Positions 16,929-25,862 of a DNA stretch of 64,000 nucleotides are shown piece by piece. The DNA comes from Qipengyuania sp. JC766. Its GTDB lineage: Bacteria; Pseudomonadota; Alphaproteobacteria; Sphingomonadales; Sphingomonadaceae. The DNA is taken from positions 2,118,001-2,182,000 of the forward strand of contig NZ_JBFEFL010000001.1 of the NCBI RefSeq assembly GCF_040717445.1, written 5' to 3'. The number at the start of each line of letters is the position of its first letter. Within the stretch, counting starts at the first letter, position 1. Under the pieces are notes generated by a model. That model ran no database searches, had not been told where the DNA came from, and was given only the letters and a program-made list of their open reading frames with translations. Position numbers and translations under genes: made by a program.

Positions 16929-19115
16929 TTACCAGATGGTCACGCGCTCTTCCGGGGGAAGGTAGAGTTCGTCCTCCGGCGTCACGTTGAAAGCCTCGTA
17001 CCAGGCATCCAGGTTCCGCACGACGCCGTTGGTCCGGTATTCTTCCGGGCTGTGGCTGTCGGTCCGCAGGCGCTGGCGATAGCTTGCCTCGGTCTGCTTC
17101 GAACGCCAGACCTGCGCCCAGGCCATGAAGAAGCGCTGGTCGCCGGTGAAGCCGTCGATTACGGGCACGTCCTGTCCCGCCGTCGCCATCTTGTAGGCGC
17201 GATAGGCCAGGTTGAGTCCGCCGAGATCGCCGATATTCTCGCCCAGCGTCAGGCGCCCGTTCACGCAGGTCTCGCCATCGTCGAGCGGGCAATAGGCGTT
17301 GTACTGGGCCACCAGCGCATCGCCGAGCTCGTCGAACGCGGCCCGGTCGGCGTCCGTCCACCAGTTGCGCAGCGCGCCGCTGGCATCGGACTTGGAGCCC
17401 TGGTCGTCGAAGCCATGGCCCATTTCGTGCCCGATCACGCCGCCGATCGCGCCGTAATTCACGGCCGGGTCCGCCGTGATGCCGAAGAAGGGCTGCTGCA
17501 GGATGGCCGCCGGGAAGACGATCTCGTTCTTCGTGGCGTTGTAATACGCGTTCACCGTCTGGGGCAGCATGAACCATTCGGTCCGGTCGATCGGCTGGCC
17601 CAGCTTGGACAGGTTGTCCTGCGTCTGCCAGCGCGCCGCCGCGAAACGGTTGGCCAGCGGATCGCCGTCCGCGATGGCGAGGCCCGGATAGGTCTCGAGA
17701 TTGTCGCGGTATCCGATCTTGGGATCGAAGCTGTCCAGCTTCGCGAGCGCCTGCTGCTTGGTTTCGGCACCCATCCAGTCGATCTCGTCGATACTGGCGC
17801 GCATCGCCTTGCGCAGATTGACCACCAGATCGTCCATCGCGGCCTTGTTTTCCGGCGGGAAGTACCGGGCGACGTAGGACTTGCCGAGCTGCTCACCCAG
17901 ATGCCCTTCGGTCTCGTCGATGGCACGCTTCCAGCGCGGGCGCTGTTCCTGCTGGCCGCTCAGGGTCTGGCCGTAGAAGGCGAAGTTGGCGTCGTCGAAC
18001 CGCTTGGGAAGGACGGCGGCATTGCTGCTCAGGAATCGCGCCATGGTCCAGGACTTGAGCAGCGAAAGCGGCCGTTCGGCCAGGAATTCGAACATGCCCG
18101 GTGTGCCGGTACCGATCTTCTGCAAGGTCGCCTCGTCGAGGCCGAGTTCCTCGATTTCCTGCGCGGTCGGCGGGATCTGCGGGATCACGAACTTGTCCGA
18201 CGCGTCGAGACCGGTCGCGGCCAGCATCGTGTCGATTGGGAAGTCGCCCGCCAGCGTGCGCAGTTCCTGCGGGGTGACGGCATTGTAGGTCAGGTCGCGG
18301 TTGCGGCTGACCGTGCGGTCCCAGGCAATGGTCCGGGCAATCCAGTCTTCTAGGCCATAGACCGACTGCGCAGCGTTGGCCGGATCCTCGTACCCGGCTT
18401 CCTCGAACAGGAAGGTCAGGTATTCGCGATACTTGGCCTGGATTTCCTGGCCCTTCTCGCTTTCATCGAGGTAATAGTCCCGGTCCGGCAGGCCGAGGCC
18501 GCCGGTGCCGAGATAGACGGTGTAGGTGTCCGGCTGCTTCGCATCGACGGTCACGTAACCGCCGACGGGGGAGGGGTAGCCGGGGATCGACCACAGCTCG
18601 ACCAGCTCTTCCAGCGTGGAGGCATTGTTGATCGCGTCAAGATAGGGCTGCGCGTGCAGCAGGTTGGCTTCCTCGATCGCGTCGGTGTCGAGGAAAGCCT
18701 TGTAGGCATCCACGATGCGCTGTTCCTCGTTGGCGAGCGAGCCGTCCTGCGCCATCAGTTCGTCGACCAGCGTCTTGATGTCCGTGGTGGACTTCTCGCG
18801 CAGCAGGTTGAACGCGCCGAAGCGGGAATATTCGGCCGGAAGCGGATTGGCATCGAGCCATTGCTGGTTGACGTAGCCGAAGAAATCGTCGCCCGGATCG
18901 ATCTGGTCGGAAACCAGGGCCGGGTCGATACCCCATTCGCCGAAGCTCATCGTGGGGGTCGGCACTTCCTGCGGTGCGGCGGCCTGCGCGACATCGTCCT
19001 GGACCAGCTTCTCGATGTCCTGCGCATCGGCGTCTTGGGACGGATGGGCGAGGGCGGGCGCGGCGATGGCAAGCGCCGCGGCGCTGGCCGAAACGGTAAG
19101 CAGGGTGCGGATCAT
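16929..19115 (-). CDS. M13 family zinc metalloendopeptidase (PepO/neprilysin type)
   Basis: Exported zinc peptidase of 728 aa. The signal peptide MIRTLLTVSASAAALAIAAPALAH ends at an AxA site, so the enzyme is periplasmic or secreted. The zinc site HEMGH (His563, Glu564, His567) is followed by the third-ligand motif ENIGDLGGL, and the substrate-binding motif NAYYN precedes it; all are intact. The start is ATG 19115 with GGAGA upstream; a longer open frame to 19337 has no sense as protein. It probably degrades small peptides. It has its own terminator and a palindrome in its upstream region. Confidence 0.95.
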   Translation of the reverse strand: MIRTLLTVSASAAALAIAAPALAHPSQDADAQDIEKLVQDDVAQAAAPQEVPTPTMSFGEWGIDPALVSDQIDPGDDFFGYVNQQWLDANPLPAEYSRFGAFNLLREKSTTDIKTLVDELMAQDGSLANEEQRIVDAYKAFLDTDAIEEANLLHAQPYLDAINNASTLEELVELWSIPGYPSPVGGYVTVDAKQPDTYTVYLGTGGLGLPDRDYYLDESEKGQEIQAKYREYLTFLFEEAGYEDPANAAQSVYGLEDWIARTIAWDRTVSRNRDLTYNAVTPQELRTLAGDFPIDTMLAATGLDASDKFVIPQIPPTAQEIEELGLDEATLQKIGTGTPGMFEFLAERPLSLLKSWTMARFLSSNAAVLPKRFDDANFAFYGQTLSGQQEQRPRWKRAIDETEGHLGEQLGKSYVARYFPPENKAAMDDLVVNLRKAMRASIDEIDWMGAETKQQALAKLDSFDPKIGYRDNLETYPGLAIADGDPLANRFAAARWQTQDNLSKLGQPIDRTEWFMLPQTVNAYYNATKNEIVFPAAILQQPFFGITADPAVNYGAIGGVIGHEMGHGFDDQGSKSDASGALRNWWTDADRAAFDELGDALVAQYNAYCPLDDGETCVNGRLTLGENIGDLGGLNLAYRAYKMATAGQDVPVIDGFTGDQRFFMAWAQVWRSKQTEASYRQRLRTDSHSPEEYRTNGVVRNLDAWYEAFNVTPEDELYLPPEERVTIW

Positions 19116-19184
19116 AAGCGGATTCTCCAATGACGTGCGTCTTCGCGGCGCGAAGGCGCCGATACAGGATGCACCGTACACTAG

Positions 19185-19200
19185 AACAGATGTACCTGTT
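19185..19200. promoter_or_regulatory. Palindrome upstream of the M13 peptidase gene
   Basis: AACAG and CTGTT (19185-19189, 19196-19200) flank ATGTAC, about 70 nt before the peptidase start and within an AT-richer stretch. It may be an operator or part of the promoter; nothing identifies the protein. Confidence 0.3.
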
Positions 19201-19260
19201 ATTGCTGCCGTTCGTCGGCCCGGGTCGCACCTTGTCGAAAAGCGGGCGCCCTTCAGTCGG

Positions 19261-21114
19261 TCAGGCGGCCTCTCCAGATGCGAATTGCAACGCGGCGAGG
19301 CGGGAATAGAGGCCGCTGGCGCTGGAAAGCTGGGCATGGGTGCCCTGTTCCACGATCCGGCCGTCCTGCATCACCACGATCCTGTCCGCCGCGCGGACCG
19401 TCGCCAGCCGGTGGGCGATGACCAGCGTCGTGCGCTCCGCCATCAGGCGGTCGAGCGCGTCCTGGACGAGCCGCTCGCTTTCCGCGTCGAGCGCACTGGT
19501 CGCCTCGTCGAGCAGCAGGATCGGCGCATCGCGCAGCAGCGCGCGTGCGATGGCCACGCGTTGCTGCTGCCCGCCCGAAAGGCGCGTCCCGTCCTCGCCC
19601 AGATGGGTGTCGAGGCCCTGCGGCAGCGCTTTCAGGAAATCCGCGGCATTGGCCGCCTCCGCCGCCGCCCAGATATCCTCGTCCGAGGCTTCCCAGTTGC
19701 CATAGCGCAGATTGTCGCGCGCATTGGCGCTGAAAAGCACGCCGTCCTGCGGGACGAGCGCGATGCGCCGGCGGATGTCCGCAGGATCGACGCCGGTCAG
19801 CGGCACGCCGTCGATGCGGATGGTCCCCGCCTGCGGATCGTAGAACCGCTCCGCGAGCTGGAACACGGTGGACTTGCCGGCACCCGAGGGGCCGACCAGC
19901 GCCACGGTCTCGCCCGGCTCGACTTCCAGGTCGAACTCGGCAATGGCGGCGACTTCCGGCCTCGTGGGGTAGCGGAAGGTCACATTTCGGAAAGACAGAC
20001 TGCCGCGTGGCGGCAAGGGCAGGGATTGCGGACGCTCCGGAGGGGCGATGCGCGGCTGCTCCGCCAGCAGCTCGCCCAGCCGGCTGGCCGCACCGGCCCC
20101 GCGCAGCAGGTCGCCCAGAACTTCCGTCAGCGCGCCGAAGGCACCCGCCACGATGATCCCGGCGAAGATGAACGCGCCGATCGTGCCGCCGCTGATCTGG
20201 TCGGTCGAAACGAGGAACGCCCCGCGCCACATCAGGAGCGCGATCGCGCCGAAGATCAGCGTCATGATCAGTGCCGTCATGATGGCACGGATGAGAATGC
20301 GGCGCTTGGCAGTGGTGAAGGTGCGCTCCACCGCCTCGCCGAAGCGGGCGGCCTCCCGCTCTTCCTGGTTGAAGGCCTGCACGATCTTCATCGCCGCCAG
20401 CACTTCGGTCACCATCGCGCCCACATCGGCGACCCGGTCCTGGCTGGTCCGGCTGATGGTGCGCAGTCGCTGGCCGAAGATGGCGATCGGCACGATCACC
20501 ACGGGGATGGCGATCAGCAGCAGCGCGGCGAGTTGCGGCGCCAGCCAGAAGAGGTAGACCGTCCCCAGCACCGCCATGATCGTGTTGCGGATGGCGATGG
20601 AAAAGGCGGTCCCCACGACCTGCTCGATGATCGCCGTGTCCGACGTCATGCGCGAGGATATTTCCTTGGGGCTGTTCTCCTCGAAGAAGGAGGGCGAGAG
20701 GCGCAGCAGGTGGCGCTGCACCCGGCTGCGGATGTCGGCGACCACGCGCTCGCCGATCCAGCTGACGAAATAAAAGCGGACCGCCGTCCCGATGCCCAGC
20801 ACCAGGATCAGGCCCAGCAGGTAGCGGAACCAGCGGTCTATTTCCTCGGTCCCGCCACCGAAGCCGCGGTCGATGATGAGTTGCAGCGCGGAAGGGAGGG
20901 CGACCGACATGACGACCGAAGTCACCAGCAGCGCGACCATCGCGATGGCGAGCTGCGCCGGGTATTTGAGCGAAAGGCCGAACACCATGGCCAGCGGACG
21001 GATGGAGCGGGCCGGCTTCGGCTCGCCCTCGTCCCGTTCGCGGCGACGGCCGAACAGGCCGCGGCGGCCGCCTGTCTCGGTTTCGTCCTGTGGCAATTCG
21101 TCGGCCCCGTCCAT
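19261..21114 (-). CDS. MsbA-like ABC exporter (fused membrane and ATPase domains)
   Basis: Half-transporter of 617 aa that should work as a homodimer. A basic, charged N-terminus (1-38) precedes six transmembrane helices (about 45-325). The ATPase domain has Walker A GPSGAGKST (Lys414), signature LSGGQQQR, Walker B ILLLDEATSALD and the switch His in VIAHRLAT. Such proteins export lipid A, lipids or toxic compounds; the substrate cannot be told from sequence. It is divergent from phaZ with a 144-nt spacer. Confidence 0.92.
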   Translation of the reverse strand: MDGADELPQDETETGGRRGLFGRRRERDEGEPKPARSIRPLAMVFGLSLKYPAQLAIAMVALLVTSVVMSVALPSALQLIIDRGFGGGTEEIDRWFRYLLGLILVLGIGTAVRFYFVSWIGERVVADIRSRVQRHLLRLSPSFFEENSPKEISSRMTSDTAIIEQVVGTAFSIAIRNTIMAVLGTVYLFWLAPQLAALLLIAIPVVIVPIAIFGQRLRTISRTSQDRVADVGAMVTEVLAAMKIVQAFNQEEREAARFGEAVERTFTTAKRRILIRAIMTALIMTLIFGAIALLMWRGAFLVSTDQISGGTIGAFIFAGIIVAGAFGALTEVLGDLLRGAGAASRLGELLAEQPRIAPPERPQSLPLPPRGSLSFRNVTFRYPTRPEVAAIAEFDLEVEPGETVALVGPSGAGKSTVFQLAERFYDPQAGTIRIDGVPLTGVDPADIRRRIALVPQDGVLFSANARDNLRYGNWEASDEDIWAAAEAANAADFLKALPQGLDTHLGEDGTRLSGGQQQRVAIARALLRDAPILLLDEATSALDAESERLVQDALDRLMAERTTLVIAHRLATVRAADRIVVMQDGRIVEQGTHAQLSSASGLYSRLAALQFASGEAA

Positions 21115-21176
21115 GGAGCGCGAGATAGGTCCGCTCGCGCGCTAAATCCACAGCGGAAAGGCAATCGGCACACCCG

Positions 21177-21201
21177 TTGCGCAAAATGATGCATTGCACA
21201 A
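21177..21201. promoter_or_regulatory. Paired TTGCNCAA sites before phaZ (PhaR-like)
   Basis: TTGCGCAA (21177-21184) and TTGCACAA (21194-21201) lie 17 nt apart, 58 nt before the phaZ start, with TGCATTGCA nested. TGC-rich sites of this kind are bound by the polyhydroxyalkanoate regulator PhaR in alphaproteobacteria. The match is by eye and phaR is not in the window. Confidence 0.4.
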
Positions 21202-21258
21202 TCGCGCGTGGGTCGCCACGTTGACGCCCGAGAATGCACCGTTCCAAGGGGAAACAGC

Positions 21259-22494
21259 TTGCTCTACCACGCCTATGAACTGCAGCGCGCCTGGCTGAAC
21301 AGCGCCAGCGCCTGGGCTTCGATGAGCGCCGAATGGCTGACGAACCCGCGCAACCCGTTCGCCTATAACGGCCTCGGCCCGGCGGCGGCGAGCGCGCTGG
21401 AAGTCTTCGCCCACGCGGCCGCGCCCTATGGCAAGCCGGCCTTCAACATCGAAACCGTGAAGGTGGGCGACGAGCATTGCCCGGTCGTGGAAGCGACCGT
21501 GGTCAACAAGCCTTTCGGCGATCTCAAGCGGTTCCGCCGCGAAGGGCTGGCCGAAGATGCGCCCAACCTGCTGATCGTCGCGCCGATGAGCGGCCACTTC
21601 GCCACGCTGCTGCGCGGCACGGTGGAACGGATGCTCCAGGAATACACCGTCTTCATCACCGACTGGGCCGATGCCAAGACCGTGCCGCTTCACGAAGGGC
21701 GCTTCGACCTCGACGATTACATCGACTACCTGATCGCCTTTCTCGAGCATATCGGCGAGGAAGGCGGCGATCCGCGCCCGCATGTCATGGCCGTCTGCCA
21801 GCCGTCGGTGCCCGCCTACGCCGCCACGGCGATCATGAACGCGAATGACCATCCCAACCGACCCAGGACGCTGACCATGATGGGCGGTCCGATCGACACG
21901 CGCGAATCCCCGACCACGGTCAACGATTACGCGATGGAGCGGCCGATCGGCTGGTATCGGCAGAACGTGATCGCCACCGTGCCGATGAACTATCGCGGCG
22001 CGGGACGGCGGGTCTACCCGGGATTCCTGCAGCTCGCGAGCTTCATGAGCATGAATTTGGGCTCGCACCTCCTCAGCCATTACGAGATGTTCAAGCATCT
22101 CACCAAGGGCGACGACGAGAGCGCGCAGGCGACCAAGGACTTCTACGACGAGTATCGCAGCGTCTGCGACATGACGGCGGAATTCTACCTCCAGACGGTG
22201 GAGGAGGTCTTCCAGACCCATTCCATCCCCAATGGCGAGTTCCGCCATCGCGGCGAGCTGGTGGACCTGTCCGCCATCACCGATACCGCCCTGCTCGCCA
22301 TCGAAGGGGAGCGGGACGATATCTCCGGGATCGGCCAGACGAAGGCCGCGCTGAAGCTCGCCACCGGCCTGTCGGACAAGAAGAAGCGCTATTACATGGC
22401 CGAGGACGCCGGCCATTACGGCATCTTCAACGGCAGCAAGTGGCGCGGCAAGATCGCGCCGGTGGTCGAGGAATTCATCGCCCAGCACGGCTAG
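21259..22494 (+). CDS. phaZ: Intracellular polyhydroxyalkanoate depolymerase
   Basis: Breaks down stored polyhydroxyalkanoate granules, 411 aa. It matches the intracellular PhaZ family: it begins LLYHAYELQRAWLN, has a PHB-depolymerase C-terminal domain, and carries AVCQPSVPA, where the Cys is at the expected nucleophile position of the Cys-type i-PhaZ enzymes. TTG 21259 is chosen because family members begin with MLYxxYE; AAGGGG lies upstream. The tandem TTGC sites in front suggest control by PhaR. No phaC or phasin gene is in the window. Confidence 0.92.
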   Translation: MLYHAYELQRAWLNSASAWASMSAEWLTNPRNPFAYNGLGPAAASALEVFAHAAAPYGKPAFNIETVKVGDEHCPVVEATVVNKPFGDLKRFRREGLAEDAPNLLIVAPMSGHFATLLRGTVERMLQEYTVFITDWADAKTVPLHEGRFDLDDYIDYLIAFLEHIGEEGGDPRPHVMAVCQPSVPAYAATAIMNANDHPNRPRTLTMMGGPIDTRESPTTVNDYAMERPIGWYRQNVIATVPMNYRGAGRRVYPGFLQLASFMSMNLGSHLLSHYEMFKHLTKGDDESAQATKDFYDEYRSVCDMTAEFYLQTVEEVFQTHSIPNGEFRHRGELVDLSAITDTALLAIEGERDDISGIGQTKAALKLATGLSDKKKRYYMAEDAGHYGIFNGSKWRGKIAPVVEEFIAQHG

Positions 22495-22527
22495 GCGGGC
22501 GCGCCGAGCGCGCGCCGCAGGCTGTCG

Positions 22528-23103
22528 TCAGGTATCCGTCGCGGCGCGCACTGCTTCCGCATGCGCCTTCGCGTTCTCCGCATAATGCGCCACGCCCATC
22601 CGCATGCCGGCGATGGCGGCGTCGGACAGCTCCTTCATCGGCCTCGCCGGGCGTCCTGCCCATAGCGAGCGCGGCTCCATCTGCTTGCCTTCGGTGAGCA
22701 TGGCCCCTGCCGCCAGCATGGAATCGCTGGCGATGCGCGCCTTGTTCATGGCGATCGCGCCCAGCCCCACGAAGCCACGGTCCTCGATGATGCAGCCATG
22801 CACCATCGCCATATGACCGATCAGCACGTCGTCCCCGATCAGCAGCGGCGACCCGTCGGGATCGCCCGGGCGTTCGGGATCGCAGTGGAGCACGCTGCCG
22901 TCCTGCACATTGGTCCGTTCCCCGATCACGATCCGGCTGACATCTGCGCGCAGCACGCAATTGTACCAGATGGAACTGCCTGCCCCGATGGTTACGTCGC
23001 CGATAATCGTGCAGCCGGGCGCGATGAAGGCGCTCTCGTCGATGTTCGGGGACTTCCCGTGGATCGGGATGATGGTGACGCCGGGGCGGGTGTGTGCAGT
23101 CAT
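22528..23103 (-). CDS. Gamma-carbonic anhydrase family protein
   Basis: Left-handed beta-helix protein of 191 aa built of hexapeptide repeats (for example IGDVTIGAGSSIWYN). The three His ligand positions of the gamma-carbonic anhydrase zinc site are present as SVLHCD and IGHMAMVHG. Homologues (YrdA, PaaY) are trimers, and some hydrate CO2 or act as thioesterases. It starts 3 nt after the stop of the fused membrane/synthase gene and closes the leftward hemB operon. Confidence 0.9.
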   Translation of the reverse strand: MTAHTRPGVTIIPIHGKSPNIDESAFIAPGCTIIGDVTIGAGSSIWYNCVLRADVSRIVIGERTNVQDGSVLHCDPERPGDPDGSPLLIGDDVLIGHMAMVHGCIIEDRGFVGLGAIAMNKARIASDSMLAAGAMLTEGKQMEPRSLWAGRPARPMKELSDAAIAGMRMGVAHYAENAKAHAEAVRAATDT

Positions 23104-23106
23104 GCC

Positions 23107-25308
23107 TCAGAGACCTAGCACATTATCCCATTCGAGATAGGGGAGGATGGAGGCGAAGTCGTCCGTCCAGACCGTCTTCGCCGGGGCGGGCAGGTCCGTC
23201 CATTCGAGATCGCGCGCATCGATTACCTGTTGCAGCGATGCCGGATCGGCCGACAGCGCGACCCAGTAGGACGCGCTGATGCCGCGCAGGCGGTCCTGCG
23301 GCGCCTTGCGGATCGCCGCCCGCATCCCGGTTTCCCTTGCAAGGGCCGCGACCATGGGTTCCAGGTCCAGATAGCGGTTCGAGATATGGGCCAGCAGGAC
23401 GCCGTCGGGGGCCAGCTTCGCGCGATAGACGGCGAAAGCTTCGGCCGTCATCAGGTGTAGCGGGATGGCATCGGAACTGAAGGCGTCAACCACGAGCATA
23501 TCGAACGAGCCGTCCGGCAGGTCTTCCAGCACGACCCGTGCATCGCCGACGAGGATATCGGCATCGGGCGCGCAGTCGCGGATATAGGTGAAGCTGCCTT
23601 CGCGCGAATATTCGACCACGGCCGGATCGATCTCGAAGAAGGTCCACTCCTGACCCGGCTTGCGATAGCAGGCGAGAGTTCCCACACCGAGACCCACCAC
23701 GCCGACGGACGCGCCGTCGCCGGCAATTGCCGGCACGGCATTGAGCGCGATGCCCACGCCCGAATCGCGCCCGTAATAAGTGGTCGGCTCGTTCCGGCGC
23801 TGCGGATCGGTGTGCTGCAGGCCGTGGAGCGTGGTGCCGTGCGTCAGCGTCCGTTCCGCCGCGATCGGATTGTCGCGAATGGTGTAGATCCCGAAGAAGC
23901 TGCGCTCCCGCGATCCGTCCAGCGATGTCTGCAGCGTGTCGTAGCCGCCGCGCCCCAGCATCATGGCCAGCAGGATCGCCACCAGCGCGGCCCGGTTGCC
24001 CAGCGCCAGCATCCCGCACACCGCGATCGCCAGCGTCAGGAGCAGCACGGGGGCATCGTCCCCGTCGGCCACGAACCCGTTCATCAGCGCCGCCAGCAGC
24101 ATCGCGGCGAGGACGAGGCACAGCCAGGTGATACGGCGCGAAGGGCCCTGCAGCCCGAGCCTGTCCATCCAGCCGAACAGCTGCTGCTGCGGCAGGAGCG
24201 CGGCAGCGGCCAGCACCAGCAGCGGATGTTCCCAGACCCAGTCGAACACCACCGGCGCGACCAGCGCGGTCAGCAGCCCGCCCAGCGCGCCGCCGGCGCT
24301 CATCACGAGGTAGAACAGCGTCAGCCGCGCCGGACCGGGCCGGTTCTCGTACAGGCGCCGGTGCAGGGCCACGGCGACCACGAACAGCATCACGACGCTG
24401 GCGATGGCGCCCGAGAAATGCCCGCCGCCCTGGCTGACCATGGCGAGGCTGCCCGCGAGCAGCAGCACCAGCGGCGCGCTGCGGACCAGCGCGAAGCCGA
24501 GCGCACTGCGTTCCGAAAAGGCGAAAGTGAAGCTCAGCAGGTAGAGGCCGAGCGGAATCACCCAGAGCAACGGCATCGCGACGATATCGGTGGTCAGGTG
24601 AGTGGTCGTGGACAGCATCAGGCCGGACGGAACCGCCGCCAGCGCCAGCCACAGGGCGATACGCTTCCAGCCGATCCGCTCCTGCGCCTCGCCCTCGGTG
24701 AAAGTCTCCGTCACCGGCAGGGCGCGCCAGCGGGCGGCCGCCACGCAGGCCACCAGCACGATCAGCAGGGCGTATCCGGCACTCCACGCGAGGCTCTGGT
24801 CCGCCAGCGGCAGGTAGGGCTCCAGCAGGATGGGATAGGCGATGAGACCAGCGAAACTGCCGACATTGGATGCGGCATAAAGCCAGTAGGGATCGCCCGC
24901 CCGCTCGTCCGCGGCGAACCAGTTCTGCATCAGCGGCGCCTGCGCGGACACCACGAAGAAGACCGGGCCGATGGTCGCGGCGAACAGTAGCGGCACCCAC
25001 AGGAATTCGAGACCTTCCGCCGGCGGAGGAAGGTCCGCCAGCGCTATCGGCAATGTCAGCGCGGCAATCGCGATCAAGGCGATATGGACGATCGCCTGCC
25101 GCCTGATCGGCATGCGCGAGATCGCATGGGCATAGGCGTATCCGCCCAGCAGCAGCGCCTGGTAGACCAGCATCGCGCTGTTCCAGACCGCCGGTGCGCC
25201 GCCCAGTTGCGGCAGCGCCATGCGCGCGACCAGCGGTTGCACCAGGAACAGCAGGAAACTGCCGGTCAGGATCGCCGCGACGAACAGGATGCGCGCGGGG
25301 CCCTTCAC
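23107..25308 (-). CDS. Fused membrane protein / spermidine-synthase-like protein
   Basis: A 733-aa two-part protein. Residues 1 to about 450 contain roughly 12 hydrophobic helices, starting with FVAAILTGSFLLFLVQPLVA. The last 260 residues form a methyltransferase-fold domain like spermidine synthase: GVVGLGVGTLACY (nucleotide-binding glycine loop), FFEIDPAVVEYS, and DMLVVDAFSSDAIPLHLMT. The polyamine-site residues are not clearly conserved, so aminopropyl transfer is uncertain. Such fusions are widespread and poorly characterised. It overlaps the upstream GNAT gene by four bases. Confidence 0.85.
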   Translation of the reverse strand: MKGPARILFVAAILTGSFLLFLVQPLVARMALPQLGGAPAVWNSAMLVYQALLLGGYAYAHAISRMPIRRQAIVHIALIAIAALTLPIALADLPPPAEGLEFLWVPLLFAATIGPVFFVVSAQAPLMQNWFAADERAGDPYWLYAASNVGSFAGLIAYPILLEPYLPLADQSLAWSAGYALLIVLVACVAAARWRALPVTETFTEGEAQERIGWKRIALWLALAAVPSGLMLSTTTHLTTDIVAMPLLWVIPLGLYLLSFTFAFSERSALGFALVRSAPLVLLLAGSLAMVSQGGGHFSGAIASVVMLFVVAVALHRRLYENRPGPARLTLFYLVMSAGGALGGLLTALVAPVVFDWVWEHPLLVLAAAALLPQQQLFGWMDRLGLQGPSRRITWLCLVLAAMLLAALMNGFVADGDDAPVLLLTLAIAVCGMLALGNRAALVAILLAMMLGRGGYDTLQTSLDGSRERSFFGIYTIRDNPIAAERTLTHGTTLHGLQHTDPQRRNEPTTYYGRDSGVGIALNAVPAIAGDGASVGVVGLGVGTLACYRKPGQEWTFFEIDPAVVEYSREGSFTYIRDCAPDADILVGDARVVLEDLPDGSFDMLVVDAFSSDAIPLHLMTAEAFAVYRAKLAPDGVLLAHISNRYLDLEPMVAALARETGMRAAIRKAPQDRLRGISASYWVALSADPASLQQVIDARDLEWTDLPAPAKTVWTDDFASILPYLEWDNVLGL

Positions 25309-25862
25309 TTCGCGCGCTCCCGGTCCGACCGGTCGAGCGTGTAGACCACGGTCGGGTTGTCGCTGTCCGGATAGGCCGGATCGCTGAAAAACAGGTCGGG
25401 CCTGCGGGTCATTCCGAATTTCTCCATCACGGCGATGCTGCCGCGGTTGGTGTCGCTGGTAAGCGCGGCGAGGACGGGTGCCCCGTGCCGCTCGAATGCC
25501 TCTTCGATAAAAGCTGCCACCGCCTCACTGGCATAGCCGCGGCGCCAGCGGTCCTCGCGGATCAGCCAGCCGATTTCCATGTCGCCGACATTCTTCGCCA
25601 GCGGATTGTCGACGCGCTTGAGGCCGCAATGGCCGACGAGCTCGCCGGTCGCCTTCTCGATCGCCATGCAGAAGCCGAAGCCCTCGCGCGCGTGGCTGGC
25701 GATGGCCTTGGCAAGCTTCGCCTCGATCTCATGCCGTTCCTTGGGGCCGCCCAGATGCGCCATGACGGCGGGCGTGTTGAGCCAGCGATCCTGCAGGTCG
25801 ACATCGCCCTCCTGCGGCTTTCGCAGCACCAGCCGCTCGGTCTCCAGCACGATGTCAGCCAT
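25305..25862 (-). CDS. GNAT N-acetyltransferase (RimJ/RimL type), copy B
   Basis: Acetyl-CoA-dependent acyltransferase of 185 aa. It opens ETERLVLRKPQEGDVD and has the acetyl-CoA loop REDRWRRGYASEAV (the RGYA motif A) and SDTNRGSIAVMEKFGM (motif B). ATG 25862 is used because upstream codons have no family similarity. It is the second of two adjacent GNAT genes of the same length; the proteins align end to end but are clearly diverged. Overlaps: 8 nt with copy A, 4 nt with the fused membrane/synthase gene. Substrates unknown. Confidence 0.9.
   Translation of the reverse strand: MADIVLETERLVLRKPQEGDVDLQDRWLNTPAVMAHLGGPKERHEIEAKLAKAIASHAREGFGFCMAIEKATGELVGHCGLKRVDNPLAKNVGDMEIGWLIREDRWRRGYASEAVAAFIEEAFERHGAPVLAALTSDTNRGSIAVMEKFGMTRRPDLFFSDPAYPDSDNPTVVYTLDRSDRERAK

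Noticed and set aside
16929-19337. Longer start for the M13 peptidase
   Set aside because: The added 74 residues are a random shadow frame; ATG 19115 opens a clean signal peptide.
22495-22527. GC-rich hairpin between phaZ and the gamma-carbonic anhydrase gene as a terminator
   Set aside because: It has no T tract on either strand; simple GCGC runs are common here.
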